NCBI GenBank assembly: GCA_012518635.1 | Contig: JAAYRT010000024.1 | Span: 1 to 41,692 of the forward strand | Source of the DNA: Halanaerobiaceae bacterium | GTDB taxonomy: Bacteria > Bacillota > Halanaerobiia > Halanaerobiales > DTU029 | Direction of reading: 5' to 3' | Length of the DNA stretch: 41,692 bases | Shown: positions 1 to 8,827 of the stretch, piece after piece | Numbering within the stretch: the stretch's first letter is position 1 | Layout: each line of letters begins with the position of its first letter | Made by a program: the position numbers and the translations under genes | Notes under the pieces: model-generated | What the model was told of the DNA's origin: nothing | What the model saw: the letters and a program-made list of their open reading frames with translations, nothing else | Databases searched by the model: none

Positions 1-3
1 AAG

Positions 4-699
4 ATGTTTTTCCCTTATTATTTTGATCCAACAATGATCATTATTATACCTGCCCTTATCCTGGCCATGTATGCCCAATTCAAGGTCAAAGGTACCTATG
101 GCAAATACAGCCAGGTACTTTCCCACAGCGGGATGACGGGGGCTGAAGTAGCCCGGGAGTTATTGAGACAAAATGGTATTTATAATGTAGCTGTACAACA
201 GGTTGGCGGTTATCTCTCAGATCATTATGATCCAACCAGGAGGGTTGTCAATCTTTCCCCTCAGGTCTATAATAGTTCTTCACTGGCGGCAATAAGTGTA
301 GCAGCCCATGAAGTCGGCCATGCCATTCAACATGCCCTAAACTACAGGCCGCTGCGGATCAGGGCCAGTCTTGTACCTGCTGCTAACCTTGGTGCAAACT
401 TTGGACTGCCCCTGGCTATCTTTGGTTTTTTTATTAACTCCGGGTTTATGATGAACCTGGGTCTGATACTCTTTGTTGGTGCCCTTTTGTTTCATCTGGT
501 AACCTTACCTGTAGAGTTTAATGCCAGTAACAGGGCTATCCAGCTCCTGGACCGGGGCAGATACCTATCACGGCAGGAGATTGGCGGAGCCAAAAAGGTC
601 CTGCGGGCCGCAGCCTTTACCTATGTTGCAGCAACCCTGGTTGCCCTGGCTAACCTGTTAAGGATATTGATGCTGATTGGGATAAGAAGGGATGACTAG
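4..699 (+). CDS. Membrane-bound neutral zinc metallopeptidase, YugP family
   Basis: A 231-residue integral membrane protein of the zinc peptidase 2 (YugP-like) family. The HEVGHAIQH metalloprotease signature lies at residues 102-110, where the two His would bind zinc and the Glu would activate water. A hydrophobic segment near residues 10-25 and two or three more between about 125 and 228 place it in the membrane. Family members are about 225-235 residues, so it is complete. Only three bases precede the ATG, so its ribosome binding site is outside the window and the start rests on family length. It ends 12 nt before rsmB and probably shares that operon. The physiological substrate is not known from sequence. 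Confidence 0.88.
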   Translation: MFFPYYFDPTMIIIIPALILAMYAQFKVKGTYGKYSQVLSHSGMTGAEVARELLRQNGIYNVAVQQVGGYLSDHYDPTRRVVNLSPQVYNSSSLAAISVAAHEVGHAIQHALNYRPLRIRASLVPAANLGANFGLPLAIFGFFINSGFMMNLGLILFVGALLFHLVTLPVEFNASNRAIQLLDRGRYLSRQEIGGAKKVLRAAAFTYVAATLVALANLLRILMLIGIRRDD

Positions 700-711
700 G
701 ATGAATTTCTT

Positions 712-2049
712 ATGAAGAGCAGAAAGCTTGCCCTCGAGATCCTGTTGGAAATTAGCAGGGGAGGATACTCCAATCTTGTCCTGGATAAATACTTAAAGAG
801 AGTAAAGGATGCCAGAGACCGGGCCCTGGTTACGGAGATGGTTTATGGCATCCTCCGTCTAAAAAACAGGCTGGATTATATTATAAAACAGTTTGCCAGT
901 ATTCCCATAAAAAAAATGGATGCAGCTGTTTTACAGGCTTTGCGGATGGGAGTTTACCAGATATTTTACCTGGACAGGGTACCGGACCGGGCTGCCGTGC
1001 ATGAGACTGTGGAGGCAGTAAAGGGATTAAGTAATAAAGGGGCGGCAGGCTTTGTTAATGGTGTCCTGCGGAATATAAGCAGGAAAAAAGACAAGGTGTT
1101 TTTTCCCCGGCCGGAAAAGGACGGGAAGACCTATCTGGTGGATTATCTGTCCCATCCTGAATGGTTAGTGGATTACTGGCTGGGAATCTATGGTTTTGAA
1201 AAAACCAGGGAATTATGTGAATATAATAACCATCCTGCAGGACTTGTTATCCGGATTAATAGCTTGAAATATAGTGAAGAGGATTTTTTACAGGTCTTCA
1301 GGGAGGCTGGAATTGAATTAATTCCTTCCTGGCTGCCTGGGAGTTATATTGTACCTGACAATAGGGGAGTAGAGAATCTGCCCTTATATAGAGAAGGAGG
1401 CTTTATAGTCCAGGGCCTATCAGCGGCACTGGTTGGCCATATAATGGATCCCCTTCCCGGCATGCGGCTACTGGATATGGCGGCTGCTCCAGGCGGCAAA
1501 AGTACCCACCTGGCTGAATTGATGGAGAATCAGGGTGAAATAATTGCCCTTGATATCCATGAACACAAGTTAAAACTGATCAATAGCAATTGCCGGCGGC
1601 TGGGGGTAGAGATAGTAAAAACTGTCAATAGTGACAGCAGATATTTCAAGAGTGAGCAAAAATTTGACATGATTCTACTGGATGCCCCCTGCAGCGGACT
1701 GGGACTCATAAGAGAAAAACCGGAAATCCGCTGGAACAAATCCCTGGACGATATTAAGGATCTGGCTGCCTTGCAGCTGGAAATGCTGGAAAAGGGAATT
1801 AGCCTGCTCAAGGATGGTGGTGTTTTGGTATACAGTACCTGTACCTTAACAAGAGAAGAGAATCAGGGTAATATAGCCAGGTTGCTGGAATTATATCCAG
1901 ATAAAATAGAGATTCAGGATATTAATGAAGATTTAAAGAGATTGGGTCTTAATGATATACTGGAAACTGATGAGGATGGTCTGCTGGAAATCTTTCCTTC
2001 TGAAAATAGGGCAGAAGGATTTTTTATAGCAAAGCTGAAGAAAAGATAG
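712..2049 (+). CDS. rsmB: 16S rRNA (cytosine(967)-C(5))-methyltransferase RsmB
   Basis: A cytoplasmic SAM-dependent enzyme that makes m5C967 in 16S rRNA. The N-terminal ~130 residues form a NusB-like RNA-binding domain. The C-terminal Rossmann methyltransferase carries the SAM loop AAPGGKSTHLAEL (about residues 257-269), PCSGLG with the release Cys327, and STCTL with the nucleophile Cys377. Its 445 residues match the family. It is first of a compact run rsmB-rlmN-prpC-prkC-rsgA-rpe with gaps or overlaps under about 45 nt, the order known from Bacillus (yloM-yloN-prpC-prkC-rsgA-rpe). RsmF/NOP2 relatives share the catalytic motifs, but the NusB domain and neighbourhood favour RsmB. Confidence 0.95.
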   Translation: MKSRKLALEILLEISRGGYSNLVLDKYLKRVKDARDRALVTEMVYGILRLKNRLDYIIKQFASIPIKKMDAAVLQALRMGVYQIFYLDRVPDRAAVHETVEAVKGLSNKGAAGFVNGVLRNISRKKDKVFFPRPEKDGKTYLVDYLSHPEWLVDYWLGIYGFEKTRELCEYNNHPAGLVIRINSLKYSEEDFLQVFREAGIELIPSWLPGSYIVPDNRGVENLPLYREGGFIVQGLSAALVGHIMDPLPGMRLLDMAAAPGGKSTHLAELMENQGEIIALDIHEHKLKLINSNCRRLGVEIVKTVNSDSRYFKSEQKFDMILLDAPCSGLGLIREKPEIRWNKSLDDIKDLAALQLEMLEKGISLLKDGGVLVYSTCTLTREENQGNIARLLELYPDKIEIQDINEDLKRLGLNDILETDEDGLLEIFPSENRAEGFFIAKLKKR

Positions 2050-2062
2050 GGAAGGAATTTTG

Positions 2063-3121
2063 ATGAAAAAGCAGGATTTGAAATCTTTAAGCAGAAAAGA
2101 AATGAAGGAATGGTTTGTAGAGGAAGGCTATCCAGCCTATAGGGCAGAACAGGTTTTTAACTGGATATACAGGCACGGGGCTGATGATTTTGCCGCCATG
2201 CAAAATATTCCGGCAGCGCTGCGGGGAGAACTGGAAGAAAAGGCCTATGTAAAGAGCAATCTTGCTCCAGAGGAAGCCTTATATGCTGAGGATGGGACGG
2301 TTAAGTTTCTCTGGAAAATGACTGATGGCCATTTCATCGAGAGTGTTTTTCTGCCCTATCCAGAGGAAAAGCGATACAGCATCTGCATTTCCAGCCAGGT
2401 CGGCTGTGCCATGAATTGTAGTTTCTGTGCAACAGCCAGGGGAGGACTGGTAAGAAACCTGACTACAGGTGAGATTGTGGATCAGGTACTGGGTATACAG
2501 AGAGAGATCAGCAGGGAAAAATACGGCCAGCCTGGAATCACTAATGTGGTTTTCATGGGAATGGGGGAACCCCTGGCAAATTTGCCGGCAGTATTAAAGG
2601 CTATAGAGATATTGAATGATGAAAAGGGTTTTAATATTGGTATGAGGAGAATAACTCTTTCTACCTGCGGCCTGGTGCCGGAGATCAGAGAACTGGCCAG
2701 GATGGATTTACAACTGGTTCTGGCTGTTTCATTAAATGGACCCAATAATCAGATCCGCAATAAATTGATGCCGATTAATAAAAAGTATCCTATCGAGGAA
2801 TTGTTGGAGGCAGTGAAGTATTATATTGATAAGACCGGCAGGCGGGTTAGTTTTGAATATATTTTAATTGATAAGCTTAACGACTCTCCGGAACAGGCCA
2901 GGGAACTAGCTGATTTATTACAGGGGATACTCTGCCATATAAATCTTATCCCTTTAAATCCCGTCAGGGAATTTGCCTATGGAAGGCCAGCCGGGGATTC
3001 AATAAATAGATTTAGGGAAATTCTACTGGCAGAGGGTATTGAGTGTACGGTAAGACAGGAGCGGGGTACTGGGATTGAAGCTGCCTGCGGCCAATTGCGC
3101 CACCTTAGAAACAAGGGGTGA
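2063..3121 (+). CDS. rlmN: Dual-specificity RNA methyltransferase RlmN (radical SAM)
   Basis: Radical-SAM enzyme that methylates C2 of A2503 in 23S rRNA and A37 of some tRNAs. The cluster motif C-x3-C-x2-C is seen as CAMNCSFC (Cys115, 119, 122), followed by the GEP motif in GMGEPLANL. The C-terminal cysteine needed for the methyl-Cys intermediate is in GTGIEAACGQLR (Cys342). A TTG immediately upstream (2060) is in frame, but the ATG at 2063 sits about 7 nt after GGAAGGAA and fits the family start better. This gives 352 residues. The stop overlaps the GTG of the next gene by 4 nt, so the two are likely translationally coupled. Confidence 0.96.
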   Translation: MKKQDLKSLSRKEMKEWFVEEGYPAYRAEQVFNWIYRHGADDFAAMQNIPAALRGELEEKAYVKSNLAPEEALYAEDGTVKFLWKMTDGHFIESVFLPYPEEKRYSICISSQVGCAMNCSFCATARGGLVRNLTTGEIVDQVLGIQREISREKYGQPGITNVVFMGMGEPLANLPAVLKAIEILNDEKGFNIGMRRITLSTCGLVPEIRELARMDLQLVLAVSLNGPNNQIRNKLMPINKKYPIEELLEAVKYYIDKTGRRVSFEYILIDKLNDSPEQARELADLLQGILCHINLIPLNPVREFAYGRPAGDSINRFREILLAEGIECTVRQERGTGIEAACGQLRHLRNKG

Positions 3122-3834
3122 AGATATTGGAGTATGTAGTTTATACAAACCGGGGAAAAGTGAGACAGGATAATGAAGATAGTTATCTGGTTAAGGAAGC
3201 CCCCTTACCTGTATTTGCAGTTGCTGACGGAATGGGGGGACATCAGGCGGGTGAGGTGGCCAGCCGGCTGGCAGTAGACTTGCTGGACTCCTATGATTTT
3301 GATGCTGAAAATTTGTTGCCAGATATAGAAAAGGCAATCAGAGAGGCCAATGAAGAAATACTTAAAATGGGGACGAGTAATTTATCCTACAGGGGAATGG
3401 GTACTACCCTTTCCATGGGTATTTTATTCGATGACAAATTATTTATCGGCCATGTGGGTGATAGCAGGATTTATCTTTTCAGGGAAGGGGAACTCCGGCA
3501 GCTGACTACTGATCATTCTCTGGTAAATGAGTTGCTGGAGAATAAACAAATTACCTCCCAGGAAGCCTTTAATCACCCGCAAAGGAACATAATTACCCAG
3601 GCCCTGGGCATTACCCGGGATCTCAGTGTGGAAACAAAGGAAATAGAGTTAATGAGTGGTGATATACTCCTCTTTTCCACTGATGGCCTACACGATATGC
3701 TCTGTAGCCCGCAAATAGAAGAATTCTTTATTACCGGGCAGGATATAGAGGGTATCAGTAAGCTGATGGGACAAGGGGCTTTGGATAAGGGCGGTAATGA
3801 TAATATTACCTTTATCATAGTTAAACTACCTTAA
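3118..3834 (+). CDS. prpC: PP2C-family Ser/Thr protein phosphatase (PrpC/Stp)
   Basis: A 238-residue, metal-dependent PPM/PP2C phosphatase expected to dephosphorylate substrates of the adjacent PrkC kinase. All hallmark motifs are visible: RQDNEDS near residue 17, VADGMGGHQAGEVAS near 36 (metal-binding Asp and Gly), GHVGDSRIYLFR, FSTDGLHDML, and the final GGNDNITFIIV. Translation probably starts at the GTG that overlaps the rlmN stop by 4 nt. A TTG three codons further on is a weaker alternative. It is cytoplasmic, with no signal peptide or membrane segment. Phosphatase-kinase pairing in one operon is typical of this family. Confidence 0.94.
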   Translation: MKILEYVVYTNRGKVRQDNEDSYLVKEAPLPVFAVADGMGGHQAGEVASRLAVDLLDSYDFDAENLLPDIEKAIREANEEILKMGTSNLSYRGMGTTLSMGILFDDKLFIGHVGDSRIYLFREGELRQLTTDHSLVNELLENKQITSQEAFNHPQRNIITQALGITRDLSVETKEIELMSGDILLFSTDGLHDMLCSPQIEEFFITGQDIEGISKLMGQGALDKGGNDNITFIIVKLP

Positions 3835-3874
3835 TTCCCTGGATATTCCAGAGTAAGACTTATGGGGTGACAAT

Positions 3875-5794
3875 ATGATCGGGAAAGTACTAAAGGAACG
3901 ATATGAAATTATAAGGGAACTGGGACAAGGCGGCATGGCCATCGTCTATGAGGCACAGGATCTCCTGTTGGATAGGAAAGTTGCCCTAAAGATGTTGAGG
4001 GCTGAATATGTTAATGATGCCAACTTTATCAAACGTTTCAGGCATGAGGCCAAAGCAGTTGCCAGATTATCCCACCCGAATGTAGTTAATATTTATGATA
4101 TTGGCCAGGATGGAAACTATCAGTATCTGGTCATGGAGGATGTAGAGGGAACAAACCTGAAGGATTTGATAAAGAAGAAGGGCCGGCTTGAAGTGGAAGA
4201 GGCTTTAATTCTGGCCAAACAGATCCTGGCTGCCCTGGCTGCAGCCCATAAAAATAATATCATTCACTGTGATATAAAACCCCATAATATTTTATTGACC
4301 AGGGATATGCAGGTCAAGGTTACGGATTTTGGCATTGCCCGGGCTATCAGCTCGGCAACAACTATGACCATTACTGATACAATTGTTGGCAGTGCCCATT
4401 ATTTTTCTCCCGAACAGGCCCGGGGAGCAGATATAGAAACCCGGTCTGATCTTTATTCACTGGGAATCGTTCTTTATGAAATGTTGACAGGAGAATTGCC
4501 TTTCAGGGGAGACAGCCCTATTTCTGTTGCCCTGAAACATATACAGGAACTTCCCAAACCTCCAGGATTGATTAATCCAGATATACCTGAGAGTGTGGAA
4601 AAGTTGATCATGAAGGCTATAGCGAAAGATCCGGAAGACAGGTTTGCTACTGCCGATGAGATGAAAGAGGCCATTGATGAAATTCTGGTTGATCTATATA
4701 ACAGGGATGATTACAGGACAGAGGTTTTTTATGATGAATTTGAAACCAGGGTTATAAACAAGGCTGAATTAAAAGAAGGCAGCAGGCGGGTTCCTGTTGC
4801 TGAAAGAGAATATCTTTCCCGCAGGGAAAGGAGCAGTATACCTCTCTGGTTAAAATGGAGCATCTTCTTATTCTTCTTTTTTGTAATTGCCTTGACCGCT
4901 AGCTTTGTTCTGTATCGTAAATATATGGACGTGCCGATAGTAGAGGTTCCTGATATCTTATATAAAGATTTAGATGATGCCAGGAAAGATGCTGCCCAGG
5001 TGGGTCTGCACCTGGAGCTTCAAAATGAAGGCATCTATCACCCGGATATACCAAAAAATCATATTATATCCCAATATCCCCTGGGAGGGGAAAGGGTCAG
5101 ACAGACCAGAAAGATAATGGTGACCATTAGCCTGGGCCCGGAAGTACTGACAGTGCCGGATTTAAGAAATATGAGTCTGAGAGAAGCCAGGGTAGTACTG
5201 GAGAACCAGAAATTATCTGTAGGGGAAATAGAAGAAATATACTCTGATGAGTTCCCCATGGGAAGTGTGATTTCTCAATATCCACCAGCAGGAGAAGAGA
5301 TACTCCGGGAAACTGAGATAGATTTACTGGTCAGTAAAGGCCCGGAACCCAACATGGTACCGCTGCCAAATGTTATCGGCCTTTCCCTGGAAGAAGCTAT
5401 TGAGAGACTGGAAGCAGAGGGCTTTAAAATCGGCAGCATAACAGAAAGAATGACCACCAGATTCCTGCCCAACCAGGTGGCGGAACTGGCCTATGAACCA
5501 GGGACAACCATTCCGGAAGGAAGCGAAGTGGATATTGTAATCAGTTCAGGATTAATCAATACTGAAAATGATGTAATCCATAAAGCTGTTACCATGAACT
5601 TCACTGTACCACCGGGAACCTGGAATCAATACATTGAGATTGTTATAATCGATAACAATGGAAGGGATATCATCTACGAGGGAGAACATCACCCTGGAGA
5701 CTTTTTACAGGTAATCTTCAATAGTGTCGGTTCTACCCGTTATGAAATATTTATAAACAGGCAATTGCGATATGAAGGAAATTTATCAGGATAG
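3875..5794 (+). CDS. prkC: PASTA-domain Ser/Thr protein kinase PrkC/Stk1
   Basis: A 639-residue membrane kinase. The cytoplasmic kinase domain (1-270) has the glycine loop GQGGMAIVYE (17-26), catalytic Lys39, the catalytic loop HCDIKPHN (His131, Asp133, Asn138) and DFG at 151-153, followed by GSAHYFSPEQ. A single membrane helix lies near 325-346. Outside are three PASTA repeats (about 352-420, 421-488, 490-558) expected to bind muropeptides or lipid II, then a ~75-residue C-terminal beta-type domain that I do not recognise. The usual Arg of HRD is Cys here, making it a non-RD kinase. It lies 40 nt after its phosphatase and 12 nt before rsgA, a reported PrkC substrate in Bacillus. Confidence 0.95.
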   Translation: MIGKVLKERYEIIRELGQGGMAIVYEAQDLLLDRKVALKMLRAEYVNDANFIKRFRHEAKAVARLSHPNVVNIYDIGQDGNYQYLVMEDVEGTNLKDLIKKKGRLEVEEALILAKQILAALAAAHKNNIIHCDIKPHNILLTRDMQVKVTDFGIARAISSATTMTITDTIVGSAHYFSPEQARGADIETRSDLYSLGIVLYEMLTGELPFRGDSPISVALKHIQELPKPPGLINPDIPESVEKLIMKAIAKDPEDRFATADEMKEAIDEILVDLYNRDDYRTEVFYDEFETRVINKAELKEGSRRVPVAEREYLSRRERSSIPLWLKWSIFLFFFFVIALTASFVLYRKYMDVPIVEVPDILYKDLDDARKDAAQVGLHLELQNEGIYHPDIPKNHIISQYPLGGERVRQTRKIMVTISLGPEVLTVPDLRNMSLREARVVLENQKLSVGEIEEIYSDEFPMGSVISQYPPAGEEILRETEIDLLVSKGPEPNMVPLPNVIGLSLEEAIERLEAEGFKIGSITERMTTRFLPNQVAELAYEPGTTIPEGSEVDIVISSGLINTENDVIHKAVTMNFTVPPGTWNQYIEIVIIDNNGRDIIYEGEHHPGDFLQVIFNSVGSTRYEIFINRQLRYEGNLSG

Positions 5795-5806
5795 ATAGGA
5801 GTGACC

Positions 5807-6643
5807 ATGAAGGGATTTGTAACAAAAGCAATCGGTGGTTTTTTCTATGTAGCTGATGAAAAAGAGAATATCTATCAGACCAGAATAAGGGGAAGGATCA
5901 GAGATACTGTTTATCCCGGCGATTACGTGGAATTTAATGAAGAGATTATTGAAAAGGTCTATCCCAGGAAGAACCTGTTGCACAGGCCGGCTATAGCCAA
6001 TGTTGACCAGGTTTTGATATTGCTATCTGTAGCCAATCCAGAATTTGACCGCCGCCTCCTTGATCGTTTCCTGATTATAGTGGAAAAGGCAGGCCTAAAT
6101 CCTTTGATAGTAATTAATAAGATAGATCTGGCAGAAGAAGGATTTTTTGAACAGTTTGAGGATTACAGGGCTGCCGGTTATCAGGTGTATTTTATCAGTG
6201 TAAAACAAAAGCAGGGTATAGATGAATTGATGAGGGATTTAGGAGAACACATCAATGTCTTGACCGGGCCCTCAGGTGTAGGAAAATCTTCTTTAATTAA
6301 TGAGTTGGTGGCAGAGGAGAGGATGAAGGTAGGGGAGATCAGTAAAAGACTGAAAAGGGGGGTTCATACAACCAGGCATGTAGAGTTCCTGGCTGTAGAG
6401 AACAGGGGCTGGGTAGCAGACACTCCTGGTTTTACCTCTCTGGAAATAAAACATATTCAGCCTGAAGAATTGACTTATTTTTATCCTGAATTCACACCCT
6501 ATCTGGACAGATGTAAATTCAGGGGCTGCAGCCATACTCATGAACCTGTTTGTGCTGTTAAGGATGCAGTGGCTGATTCCTTGATTTCAGCAGAGCGGTA
6601 TGATTCATACAGGAATTTTTATAATGAATTGCAGGAAGGATAA
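5807..6643 (+). CDS. rsgA: Ribosome small subunit-dependent GTPase RsgA
   Basis: Circularly permuted GTPase that helps late 30S maturation. The order is an N-terminal OB fold (about 1-65), the G4 motif NKID, the P-loop GPSGVGKSS starting at residue 154, the G3 motif DTPGF, and a C-terminal zinc site C-x5-C-x-H-x5-C read as CKFRGCSHTHEPVC. A GTG six bases upstream is in frame, but AGGAG at 5797-5801 overlaps it and is well spaced for the ATG at 5807. The resulting start MKGFVTKAIGGFFYV matches relatives. This gives 278 residues. It is part of the rsmB-to-rpe operon. Confidence 0.95.
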   Translation: MKGFVTKAIGGFFYVADEKENIYQTRIRGRIRDTVYPGDYVEFNEEIIEKVYPRKNLLHRPAIANVDQVLILLSVANPEFDRRLLDRFLIIVEKAGLNPLIVINKIDLAEEGFFEQFEDYRAAGYQVYFISVKQKQGIDELMRDLGEHINVLTGPSGVGKSSLINELVAEERMKVGEISKRLKRGVHTTRHVEFLAVENRGWVADTPGFTSLEIKHIQPEELTYFYPEFTPYLDRCKFRGCSHTHEPVCAVKDAVADSLISAERYDSYRNFYNELQEG

Positions 6644-6675
6644 ATATATAATTCAGATTACAAAGGAGTGTTATA

Positions 6676-7332
6676 ATGGCTGGTATTTTACCATCATTAC
6701 TGGCTGCTGATTTTGCCAATTTGTATGATGAGATAATGAAGGTTCAGGAGGCCGGTTACCTGCATTTTGATATAATGGATGGCAGATATGTCCCCAATAT
6801 CAGTTTCGGGCCTGATATCCTCAGGGCATTGAGGCCACATTCCAGGCAGGTCTTTGATACACATCTGATGATTGTTGAACCGGAAAGATATATAGAACTC
6901 TTTGCAGAGGCTGGTGCTGATGTGATAACCTTTCATTATGAGGCAACCACCCACCCCCATAGGGTGGTACACCAGGTCAAAGAAGCCGGCTGTAAGGTAG
7001 GGATTGCCCTTAATCCATCAACACCGCTGAATGTTTTGGAATATCTCCTGGAAGACCTTGACCAGGTCCTGGTCATGACAGTGAATCCGGGTTTTGGGGG
7101 GCAGAGATTTATCCCGGCAATGGTCAATAAGATCAGTGAACTCCGCAGGATCATTGAAGACAGGGGGCTGGCAACCCAAATCCAGATTGATGGCGGGGTG
7201 AACCTGGACAATTTAGCTGAATTACATACCCTGGGAGTGGACTTATTTGTCCTTGGTTCAGCTGTTTTTGGTGCAGATAATCCGGGAGAAGTTGTCAGGA
7301 AAGCAAGGGAAATATTAAAAAAGGATAAATAA
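6676..7332 (+). CDS. rpe: Ribulose-phosphate 3-epimerase
   Basis: A TIM-barrel enzyme of 218 residues that interconverts ribulose 5-phosphate and xylulose 5-phosphate in the pentose phosphate pathway. The signatures SLLAADFANL, FDIMDGRYVPNISFGPD, MTVNPGFGGQ and IQIDGGVN contain the metal-binding His/Asp positions and the phosphate-binding loop. AAAGGAG lies 7-8 nt before the ATG. It is the last gene of the rsmB operon, and its position after rsgA is conserved in Firmicutes. No clear terminator hairpin follows it, so some transcription may read into the thiamine riboswitch about 65 nt downstream. Confidence 0.96.
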   Translation: MAGILPSLLAADFANLYDEIMKVQEAGYLHFDIMDGRYVPNISFGPDILRALRPHSRQVFDTHLMIVEPERYIELFAEAGADVITFHYEATTHPHRVVHQVKEAGCKVGIALNPSTPLNVLEYLLEDLDQVLVMTVNPGFGGQRFIPAMVNKISELRRIIEDRGLATQIQIDGGVNLDNLAELHTLGVDLFVLGSAVFGADNPGEVVRKAREILKKDK

Positions 7333-7396
7333 AAGAGGATTTTTTACCTTTATGTAGTATATAGAATTATACAGGTTTCATTTTAATAACATAAAA

Positions 7397-7477
7397 ACGG
7401 GGAGCCCTACGGAGGCTGAGAGGATGTTCGGCATCGACCCGCTGAACCTGATCCTGGTAATGCAGGCGCAGGGAAAA
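7397..7477 (+). promoter_or_regulatory. TPP riboswitch (THI element)
   Basis: The conserved THI-box core is directly readable: ACGGGGAGCCC at about 7397, GGCTGAGAGG at 7413, CGACCC near 7435, CTGAACCTGATC near 7442 and GGTAATGCAGGCGCAGGGAA at 7456-7475. These are the pyrimidine- and pyrophosphate-sensing halves of the thiamine pyrophosphate aptamer. It precedes thiT and thiN, a thiamine uptake gene and a thiamine pyrophosphokinase gene, so TPP feedback control is the obvious reading. No convincing dedicated promoter is visible between rpe and the aptamer. TTTACC near 7343 and TAGAAT near 7362 are too close together. Confidence 0.96.
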
Positions 7478-7508
7478 TATTTTCTTTGTTTTCGTTTTAT
7501 CTTTTTAT

Positions 7509-7550
7509 ACTCGCCTCCGGAAGTAGTACCCGGGAAAGGGGAGTTTTTTT
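7509..7550 (+). terminator. Riboswitch-controlled terminator overlapping the thiT ribosome binding site
   Basis: An imperfect hairpin pairs ACTC at 7509-7512 with GAGT at 7541-7544 and CCT with AGG inside it, with a CCGG-rich upper stem, followed by seven T residues at 7544-7550. The right arm AAAGGGGAG (7535-7543) is also the ribosome binding site for the ATG at 7551. Folding would therefore both stop transcription and hide the start site. An OFF response to TPP is inferred from the arrangement. I did not identify the anti-terminator strand with confidence. Confidence 0.75.
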
Positions 7551-8096
7551 ATGGAAAAGAGAAGAATAAGATTACTGGCAGAGATGGGAGTTGCAGTTGC
7601 ATTAGCAGCAGTATTTAATTTTATAACCTTATTCAGGATGCCCCAGGGTGGTTCAGTAAACCTGGAGATGTTACCTATACTGGTTGTGGCTTTGCGTTGG
7701 GGTGGTATACCAGGAATCATAACAGGCCTGGTTTACGGCCTGGTCCAGTTAGCCCTGGATCCCTATGTGGTACATCCCTTTCAGTTTCTGCTGGATTATC
7801 CGCTGGCCTATATGATGGTGGGGATAGCAGGTTTTTTCAGGCTGAGGAATATGAGAGAAGGAGGAATTAAATTGTACCTCCATGTTTTACCAGGTATACT
7901 TCTGGCTGGTTTTGGACGTTTCCTGGCCCATTTCCTGACAGGGGTAATTTTCTTCAGTGAATTTGCTCCAGAGGGGCAGAAGGTCTGGCTTTATTCAGCA
8001 ATCTATAATGGAACCTATATTTTACCCTCAATTCTGATTGCCTATATTATCATCATTCCCATCCTGAGAAGATTATTTAAAAACGAGGGGTTATAG
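7551..8096 (+). CDS. thiT: ECF thiamine transporter substrate-binding subunit ThiT
   Basis: A 181-residue membrane protein with about six hydrophobic segments, the S-component of an energy-coupling-factor importer for thiamine. The N-terminal LLAEMGVAVALAAV and the segment GGSVNLEMLPILVVALRWG are typical of ThiT/YuaJ. ATPase (EcfA) and EcfT subunits are not in the window and would be supplied elsewhere, as in group II ECF systems. It is controlled by the TPP riboswitch, with the RBS inside the terminator hairpin. Its stop overlaps the GTG start of thiN by one base (TAGTG). Confidence 0.93.
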   Translation: MEKRRIRLLAEMGVAVALAAVFNFITLFRMPQGGSVNLEMLPILVVALRWGGIPGIITGLVYGLVQLALDPYVVHPFQFLLDYPLAYMMVGIAGFFRLRNMREGGIKLYLHVLPGILLAGFGRFLAHFLTGVIFFSEFAPEGQKVWLYSAIYNGTYILPSILIAYIIIIPILRRLFKNEGL

Positions 8097-8749
8097 TGGA
8101 AAAAATGCAGGCACTACTTGTAGTAAACGGTGAGCTGCAGGGTACAGAAGAAGAATACAGAAAAATGATCGGCAAAGGTGATTATATTATTATCGCTGTA
8201 GATGGAGGCCTTTTGCTTGCAGAGCAGTTAGGACTCTTTCCAGATGTTTTACTGGGAGATTTTGATTCTATCCCCCGGGATAGACTTGACTATTACCGGG
8301 AAAAAGGGGCAGAAATCATCCCTTATCCTGTTGAAAAGGATGAAACTGATGCTGAGCTGGCCCTAAATTATTGCCTGAATAAGGGGTATGATAATCTGCT
8401 CCTGGTCGGCGGCATAGGCGGAAGACTGGATCAGCAGCTGGCTAATATTTTTTTATTGGAATATGCCCACAGGCGGGGGCTTAATCTGATAATCAAGGAG
8501 CCTGGACTGGAGTTGGGAATCATTGATCAAGAAAAGTCCTTTTATAACTGTAAGGACAAGTATTTTTCCCTGCTCCCCATCAGTGAAAAAGTCGAGGGAG
8601 TAAATCTGGAGGGTTTTCAATATGGTCTCCAGGATGCTGTGCTATACAGGTACATGACCAGGGGAATTAGTAATAGATTTGTGGAGAATAGGGCCAGAGT
8701 ATCTTTGAAGAAAGGTATTGCACTCTATCTTTTGCAGGAAAGGATTTAA
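8096..8749 (+). CDS. thiN: Thiamine pyrophosphokinase ThiN
   Basis: A cytoplasmic enzyme that converts thiamine and ATP to thiamine pyrophosphate and AMP. Its 217 residues contain the family motifs IIAVDGG (near 33), LLGDFDSIPRDRL (near 58), KDETDAELAL and GGIGGRLDQQLANI. These acidic and glycine-rich loops bind Mg-ATP and substrate. The GTG start overlapping the thiT stop gives coupling, and an ATG three codons later is the alternative. Pairing with thiT under one TPP riboswitch makes a complete uptake-and-activation salvage unit. In Bacillus the orthologue (yloS) follows rpe directly, as it nearly does here. Confidence 0.94.
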   Translation: MEKMQALLVVNGELQGTEEEYRKMIGKGDYIIIAVDGGLLLAEQLGLFPDVLLGDFDSIPRDRLDYYREKGAEIIPYPVEKDETDAELALNYCLNKGYDNLLLVGGIGGRLDQQLANIFLLEYAHRRGLNLIIKEPGLELGIIDQEKSFYNCKDKYFSLLPISEKVEGVNLEGFQYGLQDAVLYRYMTRGISNRFVENRARVSLKKGIALYLLQERI

Positions 8750-8827
8750 AAGATCCTGCAGCTGGGGTTGATGCATATATCCCTCCCTGAATTAATATGA
8801 TTATATAGTAACAGGGGAGGGGTGGCT

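Noticed and set aside
1-7332. Frameshifts or pseudogenes in the rsmB-rpe block
   Set aside because: Every gene has family-typical length with intact catalytic motifs; short overlaps are ordinary coupling.
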